Origin: Setophaga petechia
Lineage: Eukaryota > Chordata > Aves > Passeriformes > Parulidae
Reading direction: 5' to 3'
Length of the DNA: 64,000 bases
Assembly (NCBI GenBank): GCA_024362935.1
Contig: JANCRA010000007.1
Span: forward strand, 10,728,503 to 10,792,502
A program made the position numbers and the translations under genes. Positions 44,699 to 56,600 of this stretch are shown here, piece by piece; position 1 is the first letter of the stretch; every line of letters starts with the position of its first letter. The notes beneath the pieces were generated by a model that worked only from the letters and a program-made list of their open reading frames with translations, searched no databases and had not been told where the DNA came from.

Positions 44699-47600
44699 CT
44701 GTAAAGGAGTACAAAGAAAACACATGACTTACTCCAGGGGACAGACATTGACCCAGAAATTTCATTTGTCCAAAATATGTTACAAGTAGAGCTGATTGAT
44801 GGGAGTTGTCTCTAAAAAAAATATGAGAGTCACACAGCCAGTCCAGTCCAGGGGTGGAGAATTTAGATGGGGCGGGAGACTGGGTAAACATTATAGTACT
44901 GTGAGGTAGATGACTTGAACACAAAAGCTTACAGAAGTACTGCCACCAAATTAGGGCAGATTCCTGCATGTCACCATAGTGTTTAACTTGCAAGAATGGA
45001 GCAAGAAAATAATTGGCTCAATTACTGAGCATGGCATTGAAAAGGATTAGGAGAAAGCTTCTGCTTATAAAACGTCAGTGTACAAATTAGTAGTTAGCAG
45101 ATATGTGCTGCATTCTGTTTTCAAGTACTCTTTTACAGACATAACAAAACTCTTTGAGGTAGGGGAGATAAGTGGAGTTAAAGAGCTTTGTTTATAGAAA
45201 GAAAAGAAATCAGCAATGACATAAGCTACATATGGCATATTAAGGACAAATGAATGGCCAGTTCACTTTCCAGCTCAGCACACTGTGCGTCTTGGAGGTC
45301 CCCGTATAATTTTGCGGATTTTGCCCTGCGGGTGGAGCTTGGATCTTTTCACACTTTTCCAGTACATGATGGTGGAGATCACCATTGTAACAGAAATGGT
45401 GGAAAGGACGCCACTCATGCATATTCCATATATTGTCCATGGACGCTTCTTGAGGCCTAAAATATAGGATTTTACCCTGGACTTGATCTGGAAATATCAA
45501 AAATAAGAGAAATGGTCAACCCTCACATGGTTATATTTGAGAGAGGCCAGTATCTATTATAAATACAGCTGGGGAACTAGGCTGAAGTGTGCACAGGATA
45601 GAGAGCCTATAAAATAAAGGGAGCTAAGTGTTGAACTAGGCACAGGAGAGGAGGCGGTTGCAATGATGTTGAACTGAATCCAGAAACAGTAACAAAAGTT
45701 AGGAAGCACATATAAACAAACACCTGGCTGACTGGGGAATAAAGCCTAGAGGCATGACACATAGATCACCCTTATTCAGGGTGTGGTAGACTATCCTTGG
45801 ACTGCATTTCCAAGAGAAGTTCATTGTGAATACAGGTGGTTTCTGAACAGACATAGTGCTATGTAAGGCCAGGAGAGCCTTCAGAAATGGCACATTCACA
45901 TGAAGGTTTGGTTACTGAGAGCTGGTCATAAAGTGATGTGTGGCTGCAGAAAGACAGGGCTGTCCACTGTGTCTTTGACTACAGGAGGGAATCCTCACCC
46001 ACACTTTGCATGTCCAGTGAGCTGTATTTTAGTTAGAGTTCTGAGCTCCCAGCTTTGGGTCAATGGGGAGAAAAGGACCCCTCTGGAGCAGTAGTCACCA
46101 TATGCTAAAATAGGTATCAATAGGTGTGTATAAGGAGAACCTTGTCAGTAGCTTGGACTTAAGCCTTTGACTTGTAGATCAGATGGATTTCCCTGTGTAA
46201 CTCTAATCTAGGATGCCCATCTCTTTGCCCTCCCCAGTCTGTGGAGGAAGATGACTTAGAGTATCCCAGAAAGTGCTTCAGAGTACCCCTTGTCATGAAT
46301 GTCACATCCATAAACTTGGGGCACATAAATTAGCTAATAAACACCTCCTTGTCTTAATTTCTGTTTTTTCACAACCTATCTCAAACACTTTATCAAGCCC
46401 ACTCTTCTCCTACCCTGAATGTGTCCCATTGCCAACAAGAAAGTAGCAAAGAAATGCTAGTGAAACTCACAGACCATGTCACTGGTCTGGTAGGGACAGA
46501 TTTTCATCATTTTGCTGTACAGAGAGTTCTTCCAGTACTTAATTAGGGAGTGGACCTGAACTAGAAACTAAAAGCAAAGCAGCCCATGACTTTGGTGGAG
46601 CTTAGACTTGCATCAGCTTTGCTGTTCTGCATTACATGGATTTTTTTGTACTTAAATCCCATCAGATGATAGAAATTATACCCTGGCTTACTTAACTTCA
46701 TGTGAAAGTCAGATAAATTAAGTGTCAGATAAACCCTGCTAAGTAGTATGTGACCTGAGTCCACCTGTTACGAGTTTTGTCAAGATCTATTTTATAGGAA
46801 GGCACTGATGGCTGAAGTGTATTTGACTAGGTATTAGAAAACCTTGAATAAATGAGATTAGACAGTAGTACATGTTGCCCATGTATTACAGCTGCAGAGG
46901 TAAGAACAGATAAAAAATTGTTTGGAGAGTTTTGACATTTGGCTTCGTTCAGTTGCTTGGCCTCAGAAAATCTGGCATCTGTTCAGAGCTTCCAGTGATG
47001 AAGAGGTGATTAATACCAAAACTAAACCCATTAACAGCTAGCTGGTTCAGGCTCTATTTTAGTTTCTTGACCTCTACTATACAAAGCTTTGCCTGGAATT
47101 AGCCTTGGACAACAACTGTTCTGCATAAAAACATCAGACATTTTGTAAGCACACAGTGGGAGAGTTTCTGTTTGTCATGGCCATGACACTGGCAGGATAA
47201 ACAGAAGGAATAACTTGCAGTACAGGCCAGGAATGTCATAATCCTAGCCAGGCTGCAGAGAGACTTATGGGAAGTGCACATCTAAAACATGAAGTCCTTG
47301 TGTTGATTACCAGCAGTGCCATGTAGCCAGCTCAACAAACAGTGCCACTATTTGTTGAATTGCTGAAGCTGTTGTTTTTTCCTAAAAGGCATGCTGCATT
47401 TTGAAGGGTACTGGTTTTTCTGATGCACATAAAATAAAAGCAGATACATGATTAAATGAAAGCTGTCATATCTCTGTGGACCAGGATGTGGAAGAAATAC
47501 TCCTTACCAGTCATCAAGGGAGTTAAAATACCAAAATACCACTGCTCACAGAAGATAATGCTCTGCTAGTTTTGGGGGTTTTTTTTAGCTGTGGCAGCTT

Positions 47601-50600
47601 CTCAAGAGCCTTTCCTAATGCATGGGTTGCAGTGAACAGAGCACATAGGCCAAGTATCCAAAAGCTGGACCAAGAAGGAATATGTTTGAGCTCTTCAATC
47701 ACAAGAGCAGCTAAGGCTCACCAGCTATATTTAGGAGTCTAAGTAAGTAGGCAAACCTGTTAAGAGCCCAAGCTATTGCAGATTAGTTGCAGATGTGGCA
47801 CTTAAGGGACACGGTTTTGTGATGGACTTGGCAGTGCTGGAGTTGGACTCCATCGTAACTGTTTGGTTCAATGATTGTGCTACAGACAACTCAGGCTGTA
47901 TTGACTTGAGCAAGTGGATCTGTACAATCTGTGCAATGAACCAGCTGCTTCTGAGGAGCTCACTTCTACACATTCAGTGTTTCTGGGGTTCCAGAATTTT
48001 TTGTTCCAGCCTGCTGCAGGGAGGGACTGCCTGTTGGCGCCCAGGCACACTAGGTGTGCTCCCAAAACACATTTTCCTCTGAAAGAAGTCCACCTTGTGT
48101 GCTTGGAGCTATGTGAGGCGCAGGCCATCCCACAGCACGTGGGGATGATCAGGAGATTTGCTTCAGAAGTGACTCCTGATCTGAGGCAGAACACCAGCTG
48201 TCCCTGCAGTGCTTATCCCAAAGCTCAGTGCTGTCACTGTATCTGAAGGCTGTGTTTGCATCACTTTGCAATACTAACACCAGCACGAAGCAAGACTTCT
48301 CAAATCAAACCAATATTCATTTCAAGTCCATAAAACTGTGGAAAGAAGAGGCTAACTGCTCTGCAAATGTGGCAAGGGCTGTTCAGTGCCCGCAACCAGA
48401 GCTCCCATGGTTGCCATTAGCATGAGAGAGAAGATCTCCATGTTATTTCAAAGATTTTTGTCGAACCTTTCAGTTAAGAGAATCTAAAACTGAAACTCAC
48501 CAGCTATATTTAGAAGTCTAAATGAGTGGTCAAAGCTATTAAGAACTACAGATTATGCTGTCTAAATATGGACTTAAAGCTCAGTCTGTGAGGAGGTGTA
48601 AATAAACGCCCCCTCTACATTTGCAGAACCTCAGTGGAGCCATCAAGAGGCCAAGAGATGCCCCCATCAGGCCAACTTTCAGGAACAGGAGTGGGAATCA
48701 GCCTTCTCTGAAAATATCAGGCAGGAATAGATTTCTGAGTTAGACATATGGATGGAAAAAGACTGGCTTTTTCAGCATATGTTTTTTCATTCTGTGAAAG
48801 GGCATTTTTTATTTATTGTGAAAGGATAGGATATTAAGAGATACCTCTCAATGCCAATTTCCATAAAATCAGTCTCAGTTAAATTAAAAGGCCTTTGGAT
48901 TCTTTTAGCACTCTATTATTCCAAGAGAAGGTCCTTTTGATGTGCAATACTGCTGAACTTAGCCACAAGGCATCCATCTCGAAGGGCACAGACTTGTGCT
49001 AATTGCAATGGTAAACGTTAATCAGAAAATATGCCTGTTTAATTACTTACTGTGATTAACACTGCAGGAAACCTCTAGAGGATGCATTCAAAAATATCCT
49101 CCTTATCCAAAATCAGTAATACATAAATGCCCACCAAACAGTGAAATAAGAGCCTTTGTACAGCTGGAGCACAGGGGGATGAAATGCACATTTGTGACAG
49201 CCTCAGAGAAAGAGAGTGTGTTTGCAATATGCCTACATCAAGAGATTGTTTTCTTCACAAAGTGTTAGAAGTGACTGTCTGTCCCTGGGACTCAGGGAGT
49301 GACCAGGGGTTTTGGACACTGGCACTGCATCTCATATACCTGCAAACTGTAATCTGTTTCTGCAAAAAAGATGGGATGCTGTGGGATAAAAAATCCCCCA
49401 ACCCAACCAGCCCAAATCATTACAAGCCATAGAAGAAGTAATAGAGACATGTACAAGAGGTTATGGAGGATGTGACACTAGATTAGTAGCCCAGATCCTG
49501 CTGAAGAAACCTAGTCAAAGAAAGAAGATGCTGTTGCTATCTCAGACTCTGTTGGGACTTGGCATCAAGAAGAGCATGGGAAGAAGGAAAAGAACTCCGT
49601 GTGAGGAAATCTATGTTATCACATGCTCTCTGCTTCCCCTTCAGACTTTATGAGGAGGGCTCTCCCTCACCTTGTACCAAATACGTACTGCTGGAGGGGG
49701 AGAAAAGGGAGCAGACAGGGGACTTCATACAGGACACTATCTTTCATCAGGTACTGCTAATGCTTCAAGCTATTGCTTCAGGAAACTCTTTATCCCAAAG
49801 TATCAGCTACTTTTGTTTTCCTTACAGTTGTCCTTCAGCTGTTGTCCCCCGGCAGGGAGGTGTGGGACACCTTCCCTCTGCTCACACCCACCAGCCCCAC
49901 ATGCTGACAGAGGGGTTTCCAGCTCACCCAGGAGGGAAGGAGAGGCTGGTGACCACCAGCAGGGACATGCTTGAGGACTGGGCCTGGGTCAGCCAGCTGC
50001 CATGCACTCCTGAAACATGCAGCATGTGAGGAGCCTGGAAGCAAGGCAGGGAGGGCAACTACTCCCGCTCTTGGCTGGGCAGCAATTCTTGTTTGTTGTA
50101 TAAAACCCACCAAAACTTAATTTCCATGAGAAATCCAAGTGTTAAGCAGTTAAGATACATTTCCTTTGTATCTGTAAGAACAGCTAAATCTCTACACTTA
50201 CCGCAGACACCCCGCATGCAGAGTCCCCCAGCTCCACGTGGCAGAGCCTTGCAGCAGCAAGCCCAGCCCACGCTCACAGGGCTGGCTGGCCCCAAAAGGC
50301 AGCCTCATGCCAGGCACTGCCCTGCTAGGGCAGACCCAAGTCCCCTGGCAGTCCAGCAGGCTCTGAACAGTGTACAAAAACTATCATGTAAACGTGCCTC
50401 AGAGTACCAGGCGAATAAGAGGAGATGGAGTAAACAGAGAAAGATTACAATAGACCTAAGAGCAGTGGGAGCATTGTGACCAAACAAAGAGAAGGCCAGC
50501 TGCTGTCTGCAAGATGAGATTTGCATCTTTGCCCTGTTTATGTGTGTGGTCCAGAGACTGTCAGGCTAATGATGTGTTTCTCATCTGCTTTAAAGCCCAT

Positions 50601-53600
50601 TTCCTCCCTGCTCGTACCTAGTTAAAGGCATGGCAAGGCAGTTACAATAAATAAGAATTGTGCAAGCGTGTGCTGCACACCATAAATCCCTGCTTGTTCT
50701 TCAGCTGACTTAAAAGCTGGACTAAGGAAAATCTCAACCTACATGTGCAAGACTGTTTTAGAGTCTTGTTTCATCTGCTAATAATATTACAATTACTGAA
50801 CTCCCATCCAAAGTTCTATGTACTTTAAAGCATTTCTGTAAAGTTTTTTCTCACTTTTCCTATATCACTTAGGTTGATTTCTCTGATTTAGTTCACTCTG
50901 ACCCCAGCTGTTTTCCACTTACTTTTTGGAAGGGGAAAAGTTTTTTTTTCCTTCTCCCGGATGAAAATAAAAAAGCAGAAATTTAGCAGTTGGGATTTAC
51001 CTTTACTCTCAGAAGTCAATAGACCTTAATTCATTTCTAACAATCTCTAACAAAAAACTCATCTCCCAGTTATACTATGCTCCTACCTTTGTACCTTTGC
51101 AATATTTCTGATCAAAATATCTGTAACATTTGTGGCTGTAGAATCCGGCTTCACTACAAGGCTATAGAAACACTGCAAAACAGAGCTGGCAAGAAAGTCT
51201 CAGAAATGGAGTAAGCAATGTCTACCCTTTGGTGCCTTTCAGTGGTTGTCTCTCCACAAGGATTTTTCTAAAACATTTGCTTACCTCTTCTGTGATATCA
51301 ATCTTCAGAACTGCTGTGGTACTGAAGGACGGGGAGCCTCTGTCTTTGGCCTGGACCACCAATGACCATATGCAGTCCTTATTGTTTGTGATGTTGTGGA
51401 TGATGTCCAGAGATCGGATATAGGATTTCAGCTTGATCTCCCCAGTGCTTTGGTCTATGTCAAACACATTGGCTGGATCTGCTTGCATGATGGAATAATC
51501 CACAATGTTGTTGGGTTCCTCTGCATCTTGGTCTATAGCCTGGTAGGGAAAGTGTGAAAAACAAAGGTGTTATTGTTTGTATCTTGCCTGAGGACAAACA
51601 CCTTCTGAGCATTCACTTCTCATAGCATCTGTGCCATGACTGGGCTGCTTTCATTTAATTTTGAAATCCAGGCTACATTTTCTAGTGAAAAACAGCAGGA
51701 CTAGGCTCCTTTCTTTATAAATTACTTCTATTTGAGATGAAATAAAAGCAGAGGAAAAACTGAACTGTAACCTATCTGTAGAATGCAAATGGTCCTCAGC
51801 TGGAAGCTTCTCATACAGTGTGGGGGACAAATGTGAAGTGATAAAGAACAATGGGATTAGCTCCATGCCATAAACTATAGCTGCCTTAATTTTTGTGCTG
51901 TGGTATTTATTCTACTAACATTAGGTGGTGTGTCATCAGGCTTCATGATGTGCATTTAAATGTGTAACATAGGATGTTCTGCCTGGGAATTATTATTGCA
52001 TTTTTTCACCTTCTGTTCTGTGCTGGATTATTGGATATGGTTCTTCAAAATGAAGGGAACTAAATTGTGTGGTTGAACACAAAGGGGTGTCAGGAAGGTT
52101 ATGTGCTCAAAACCCTTTCATTCACTTATCTTGTTTGGGCTTCTTGTGATCACTGTATAATCCAGGACTGTCCTCCAGCTGATTGTTCAAATACTGTAAC
52201 AGGACTTTATATTCTGCCTATGGAATTTATTTCTCCTTCTCAGCAGTCAGTAAATACTATAATTCTACACTTTAATCCATTTGTTACATCCAAATGGATG
52301 TGCAAAATAAAGCTGCAAGAAAAGACAACTTTCAGACATTCCTCATGACCCCTGAGAGTAAAGAGCAGAGCCAGGGCTTTTCCAAAGCGCTCTGCTTTGT
52401 GACACACGGTGCCATCTCTCACCTCTATCTTCACTGGTGACCCAATGATCATTGTCTTCTCCTGGATGTTTTCATTGAACTCTGGAGAGTGGTCATTGAC
52501 ATCTAGCACGGTGATAAACACTTCAGCCAAGCTGTATTTCCCATCTGTGTCCTCTGCTTTCACATAGAAATTATACTTTGAGTTCACTTCAGCATCTAGC
52601 ACAGCCCAGGGCTGGGTGTAAATTATACCTGTTGATGGGTGGATTAGGAACCTGGAAAAGAAGCAAGAAAAGACTTTTGCTCACTTAATGTGTGTTTAGA
52701 TCCCACCTTTGCTCCAGGCTGTAAAGACTGAAATGCTGTGCCCAGACACTGGCGCTCTTCACCTAATTCCTCTCTGGGTGATGTTTCCAAATCTTTCACT
52801 CTGCCTGGTGTTTGTTTAGCTCCTTTAGGCTTGAAAACCAGAGAACTATCAGTGTCTCATAGTTTTCTCTCTTTTGTGCCATTTTAGCTGCATTTTCCAT
52901 TAGAAGTCTTTGTCCTCAGTAAATGCTCAGTGTGATGGCCTTCTCCCAGAGTAATTTTCTTGCATTAAAAGGAAAAACATTAAGCCTATTATTTTACTTT
53001 TTTTTTTCAGTTTAAAAGTACAGTCCTGCATAAATTGATTTATGTCACCTAAATATCTAAACGAAGTGTGATGCATCTCATATTTAAGGTCTTCACTTCT
53101 CAGAATGGGTAGGAAAAAAATCTGCTCTTAAATCTCCCAAACTACAGGGCAAATTATCTTTTCCAAAAATAACCATTTTTCCATAGACTGACACTAGGAT
53201 GGAGTGGGTGTTCAGATTTATCTGTTGCAAGTTCAGTTTTACACATTTGTAATTATAGAGACACTGTCAAAAGTGTCAGCCCAAAGTTTGGATTTATAGA
53301 GAAGATACCAAAAAAGTGTCTTTTTAAAATGAACTGCCACTGTAGGCTCCAAGCAGGAGTGCCTTTAACAGATGAAAGTTTTTATATTTCCTTTGATCAA
53401 TATACAGGGTAGCAAAATATTTTCTGTATTCCAGCTCTGAATGCAATTGAGAGTGATGATAAAAGGGGCATTTAGCAATCTAGAATCTTCAATTGTTCTC
53501 ATAACCCTGTTAAATACAAATACAAGTTTTGATGAAATCCAGGATCTGTAGGTGGGCATAGCTGTGTAGGAGACAGTGCCTGTGCTGCCTCCTCAGCACC

Positions 53601-56600
53601 CAGGCCAGCCTAACCATGCAGACAGCACTCTCATCATTCTCATTTTAGTGGAAGAAGAGAAGTGCTCCCACTGGCAGCCTGGATTACCAAAGTAGGATTA
53701 CCATCAGATGAGTTTCATCTTCAACAGTTAACACTATTTCTCTTACTCCAGTACAACTCATCTTTCTGCCCACACAACTGCACACCCACTGATGTAATAT
53801 CCAAGACAGAAACATTGTGCCTCTAGCTGAAATTCTCCTATCTGCATCAACCTGTGTGTTCAGCACATCTAGAGGTGCCAGGGCTAGAAAATCAATCCAG
53901 CCTTGCAGAGTGATGCCATTCTGGCAGGAGGAAAACAAACAAAAATACTTAAGAAGGAAAAGAAAAGTTCACATCATAATTTCTTCATTCAACAGCATAA
54001 GAACAGTGAATCTGAGCAGCCCCATAATGCCAATCAGAATAAAGTTGTGCTTACATTTTTTTCCCCTAAATCCTTTGTCAACAACCTTCTCAAGCTTCTT
54101 TCCACCAGCTGCTGCATTCTAAACCTAAGAGGTCTGTCTGCATGACATGACCTTTTCTTGCTTCTCTCTGCGCAGTTAGCAGCTAGCTTAAAGACTTAGT
54201 GAAGAGCTCAAAATAATCCATCCTGGAAATGCTCCCAAATGTGTATCCTTCTGGCTACAGAAGAGGTTCACCCTTAACATCTTGGATTTTGGACTTTGAT
54301 TGTGCCCCCTAAACGGCTTTCACCTTAACAAGAAGAGTTCAGCTTTAGCTCCAGGTGGATAATGTACAGAGGAAAAAAGATTCTTGAGATGAGTGCCTGA
54401 AAAGCTCAGGCTTTTCATTCATTTCCAGCATCCTGCAGAATGCAGGTTCCAGCAGGAATATCTGTGACAGCCATGTCACTGATCCCAGCCATGTCTGGAA
54501 GCTGGGATGGACGTGGTGTGAAGGAATCAGTGTTTCAAGATGTTCTACCCCCAGCACTGTCTCCAAATTCAGGGAGAGAAAGGGAGGCATTATTACCAAA
54601 TCAAGTAAGCATCAAATTAGTTTTTTTCTGATGCAGGACTATTATGCTTAAATATATGAAAGGCTTTTAACAGCCAGCGCAGCTGACCTCCAAAGCTGAA
54701 GTGTATATCCTTGAATATCTTGTCTTCCTTGATTTATCTTGACAAAAGCTATTTGTAAAGCCATATGGAAAGGGAAGAGGAAAAAACCCAAGAAATTATT
54801 TTTCTATAGAACTGACTTTTCACGACCAGACCAAAATTCTCTCTTTCTCTTACAAGTGTTTTTCAAATGGTGATTGAACAAATCCTGTGTATTGATACTT
54901 TAGCTGCTTTGTATCTCTTTGGGGGTTTGTGGGTAGAATTCCTTGGGTTCAAGAAGTAGATGTTTAATGATCACATTAGCTTTACAGTAATAGTTCACAG
55001 AATTCACAAAGAACATGGCATAAATGTCCTTGGAAATGAGCAGACCAAGAAGGAGCTTGGTAGCTTTCTTTTAAAATTATTTTACAACTCTGCTCAGAGG
55101 TTATGTAGTTTTATTTTTTTACTGTTACTTACAGATCTGCTCCTGTTCCATAGATAGAATACTTGATTTCTCCCCAAAGCCCTGAATCTGGATCTGTAGC
55201 CTTAAGAAAAAAAAAAGAGAGTTTTACTTTACTAAAATGGAAAAAGAACTGTTTCATTTTTATTTTAACAACAGGCCCAAATGCTTTTCACTCTCTTTGC
55301 CATCACATTTTTAGTGGGAAACTGCATGAGCAAATATGCACCTAGAAAGTGCACAACCTAAGACCAGGAAATGTCCCTGCCACTCCCAGGAACGCTGTCC
55401 CTGTGCCCGGGGGCTCTGTCACAGAAAGTGACGCTAGATGGCCCTATCCATCCACAGTTACCTCCTCTTCCTTTGATAGAGATGGAGATAATGTCAATGA
55501 CATGAACACACTGCCAGCTCTCAAATCTTCCTAATTATCAGTTAAACATTAACGAATATTCCCCAGACAAAATTATTTACTTCTTATATTGTATTTTTAA
55601 GCTTCTGCTTGTTTAATTAAGTCAATTTATAGTAATGAATAACAAATGTTTCAATCTATACATTGTATTTCAGCTTTGTTTATTTTTTAATCACTTTTGT
55701 GCCTGTGTGACTTTTAATAATGCATACATTGCTACCAGATGATATCTTTGTTTCATACTCTTGTTGGTTTCCTTTCTTAGTTCAGGCTTAGGAAAGCTAT
55801 TGATTTGGTAGCAGCTATTCTCATAAGCTCCTGCTCCTCTGATAGCTCTGAGGAGGTGTTACACCATTGTATCTGGCCATCAAAATTCATGGTGGTGTTG
55901 GTTGATTCATTCATCTCCTTGTTTAAATATCTGACAACTGGAACAATGTCTTTGATTCCTGCATGATTAACAAAACACATCTGCAGCCCTACTGGTAGAT
56001 GTAGTTTTGTTCTTTGGCATGAGCTTGTCAGATTCTCTAACCCCATGATTTTGACCACAGCCTAGTTTAGTACTGTCTAACTTCACTTAGAACATCTGCA
56101 TACCTGGGACTTCTTCCAGAATTGCCATTCTGAGTACTTGAGACATCTTAGTTTTTCACATATAGTTCTGAATCTGGGTCAAGCACTGAGTTGACAGCAC
56201 ATGACTAAACTTTACATGGGCTCCTTCAGCTACATGTTCCTGTGCACTTTGGCTCAGAAGTTTTATAGCTTCTGCAAACATTTTTTAAATCTCTTCTTTT
56301 TTTGCTGCCCACATCCTAGATTTTTTATTCCTCTTACCTCAAAGATAGTTATGTTTAAGAGTCTCCAATAGATTTCCTATTAGTTTCATGCAATAACCTT
56401 TCTCTATTGTTTATGTTTCAGTTCTTTGATTCTTCCATTGCTAAAATTTGCCTTCAGCACTTTATTATTCTGATTATTTAATCACATTTCTTACACGTTG
56501 CCAGCTTCTGCTGGAGATATCTGGCAACCTGCCTCCACCATCCTTACCTGTGTGGCCTCTGCAAGGTGACTTGCATCCCCCACCAAGGCCCAGGTGGCCA

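Larger units (their letters stand above)
45488..51284 (-). other. CDHR1 intron upstream of the terminal exons
   Basis: About 5.8 kb from the 51285 donor to the alternative acceptor; 6.6 kb when the canonical acceptor is used. Contains two related segments at 47717-47785 and 48496-48555 and otherwise unique sequence. The open frames near 49559-50029 have no recognisable domain. Confidence 0.75.

Noticed and set aside
45240..45500. Open frame beginning [20 protein letters not shown] over the alternative CDHR1 exon
   Set aside because: Wrong frame. The frame one register away reads a transmembrane segment that aligns to the canonical CDHR1 tail and fits the phase-0 donor.
49559..50029. 156-codon plus-strand open frame inside the CDHR1 intron
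   Set aside because: No recognisable domain or conserved motif; lies within an intron of a confidently modelled gene.
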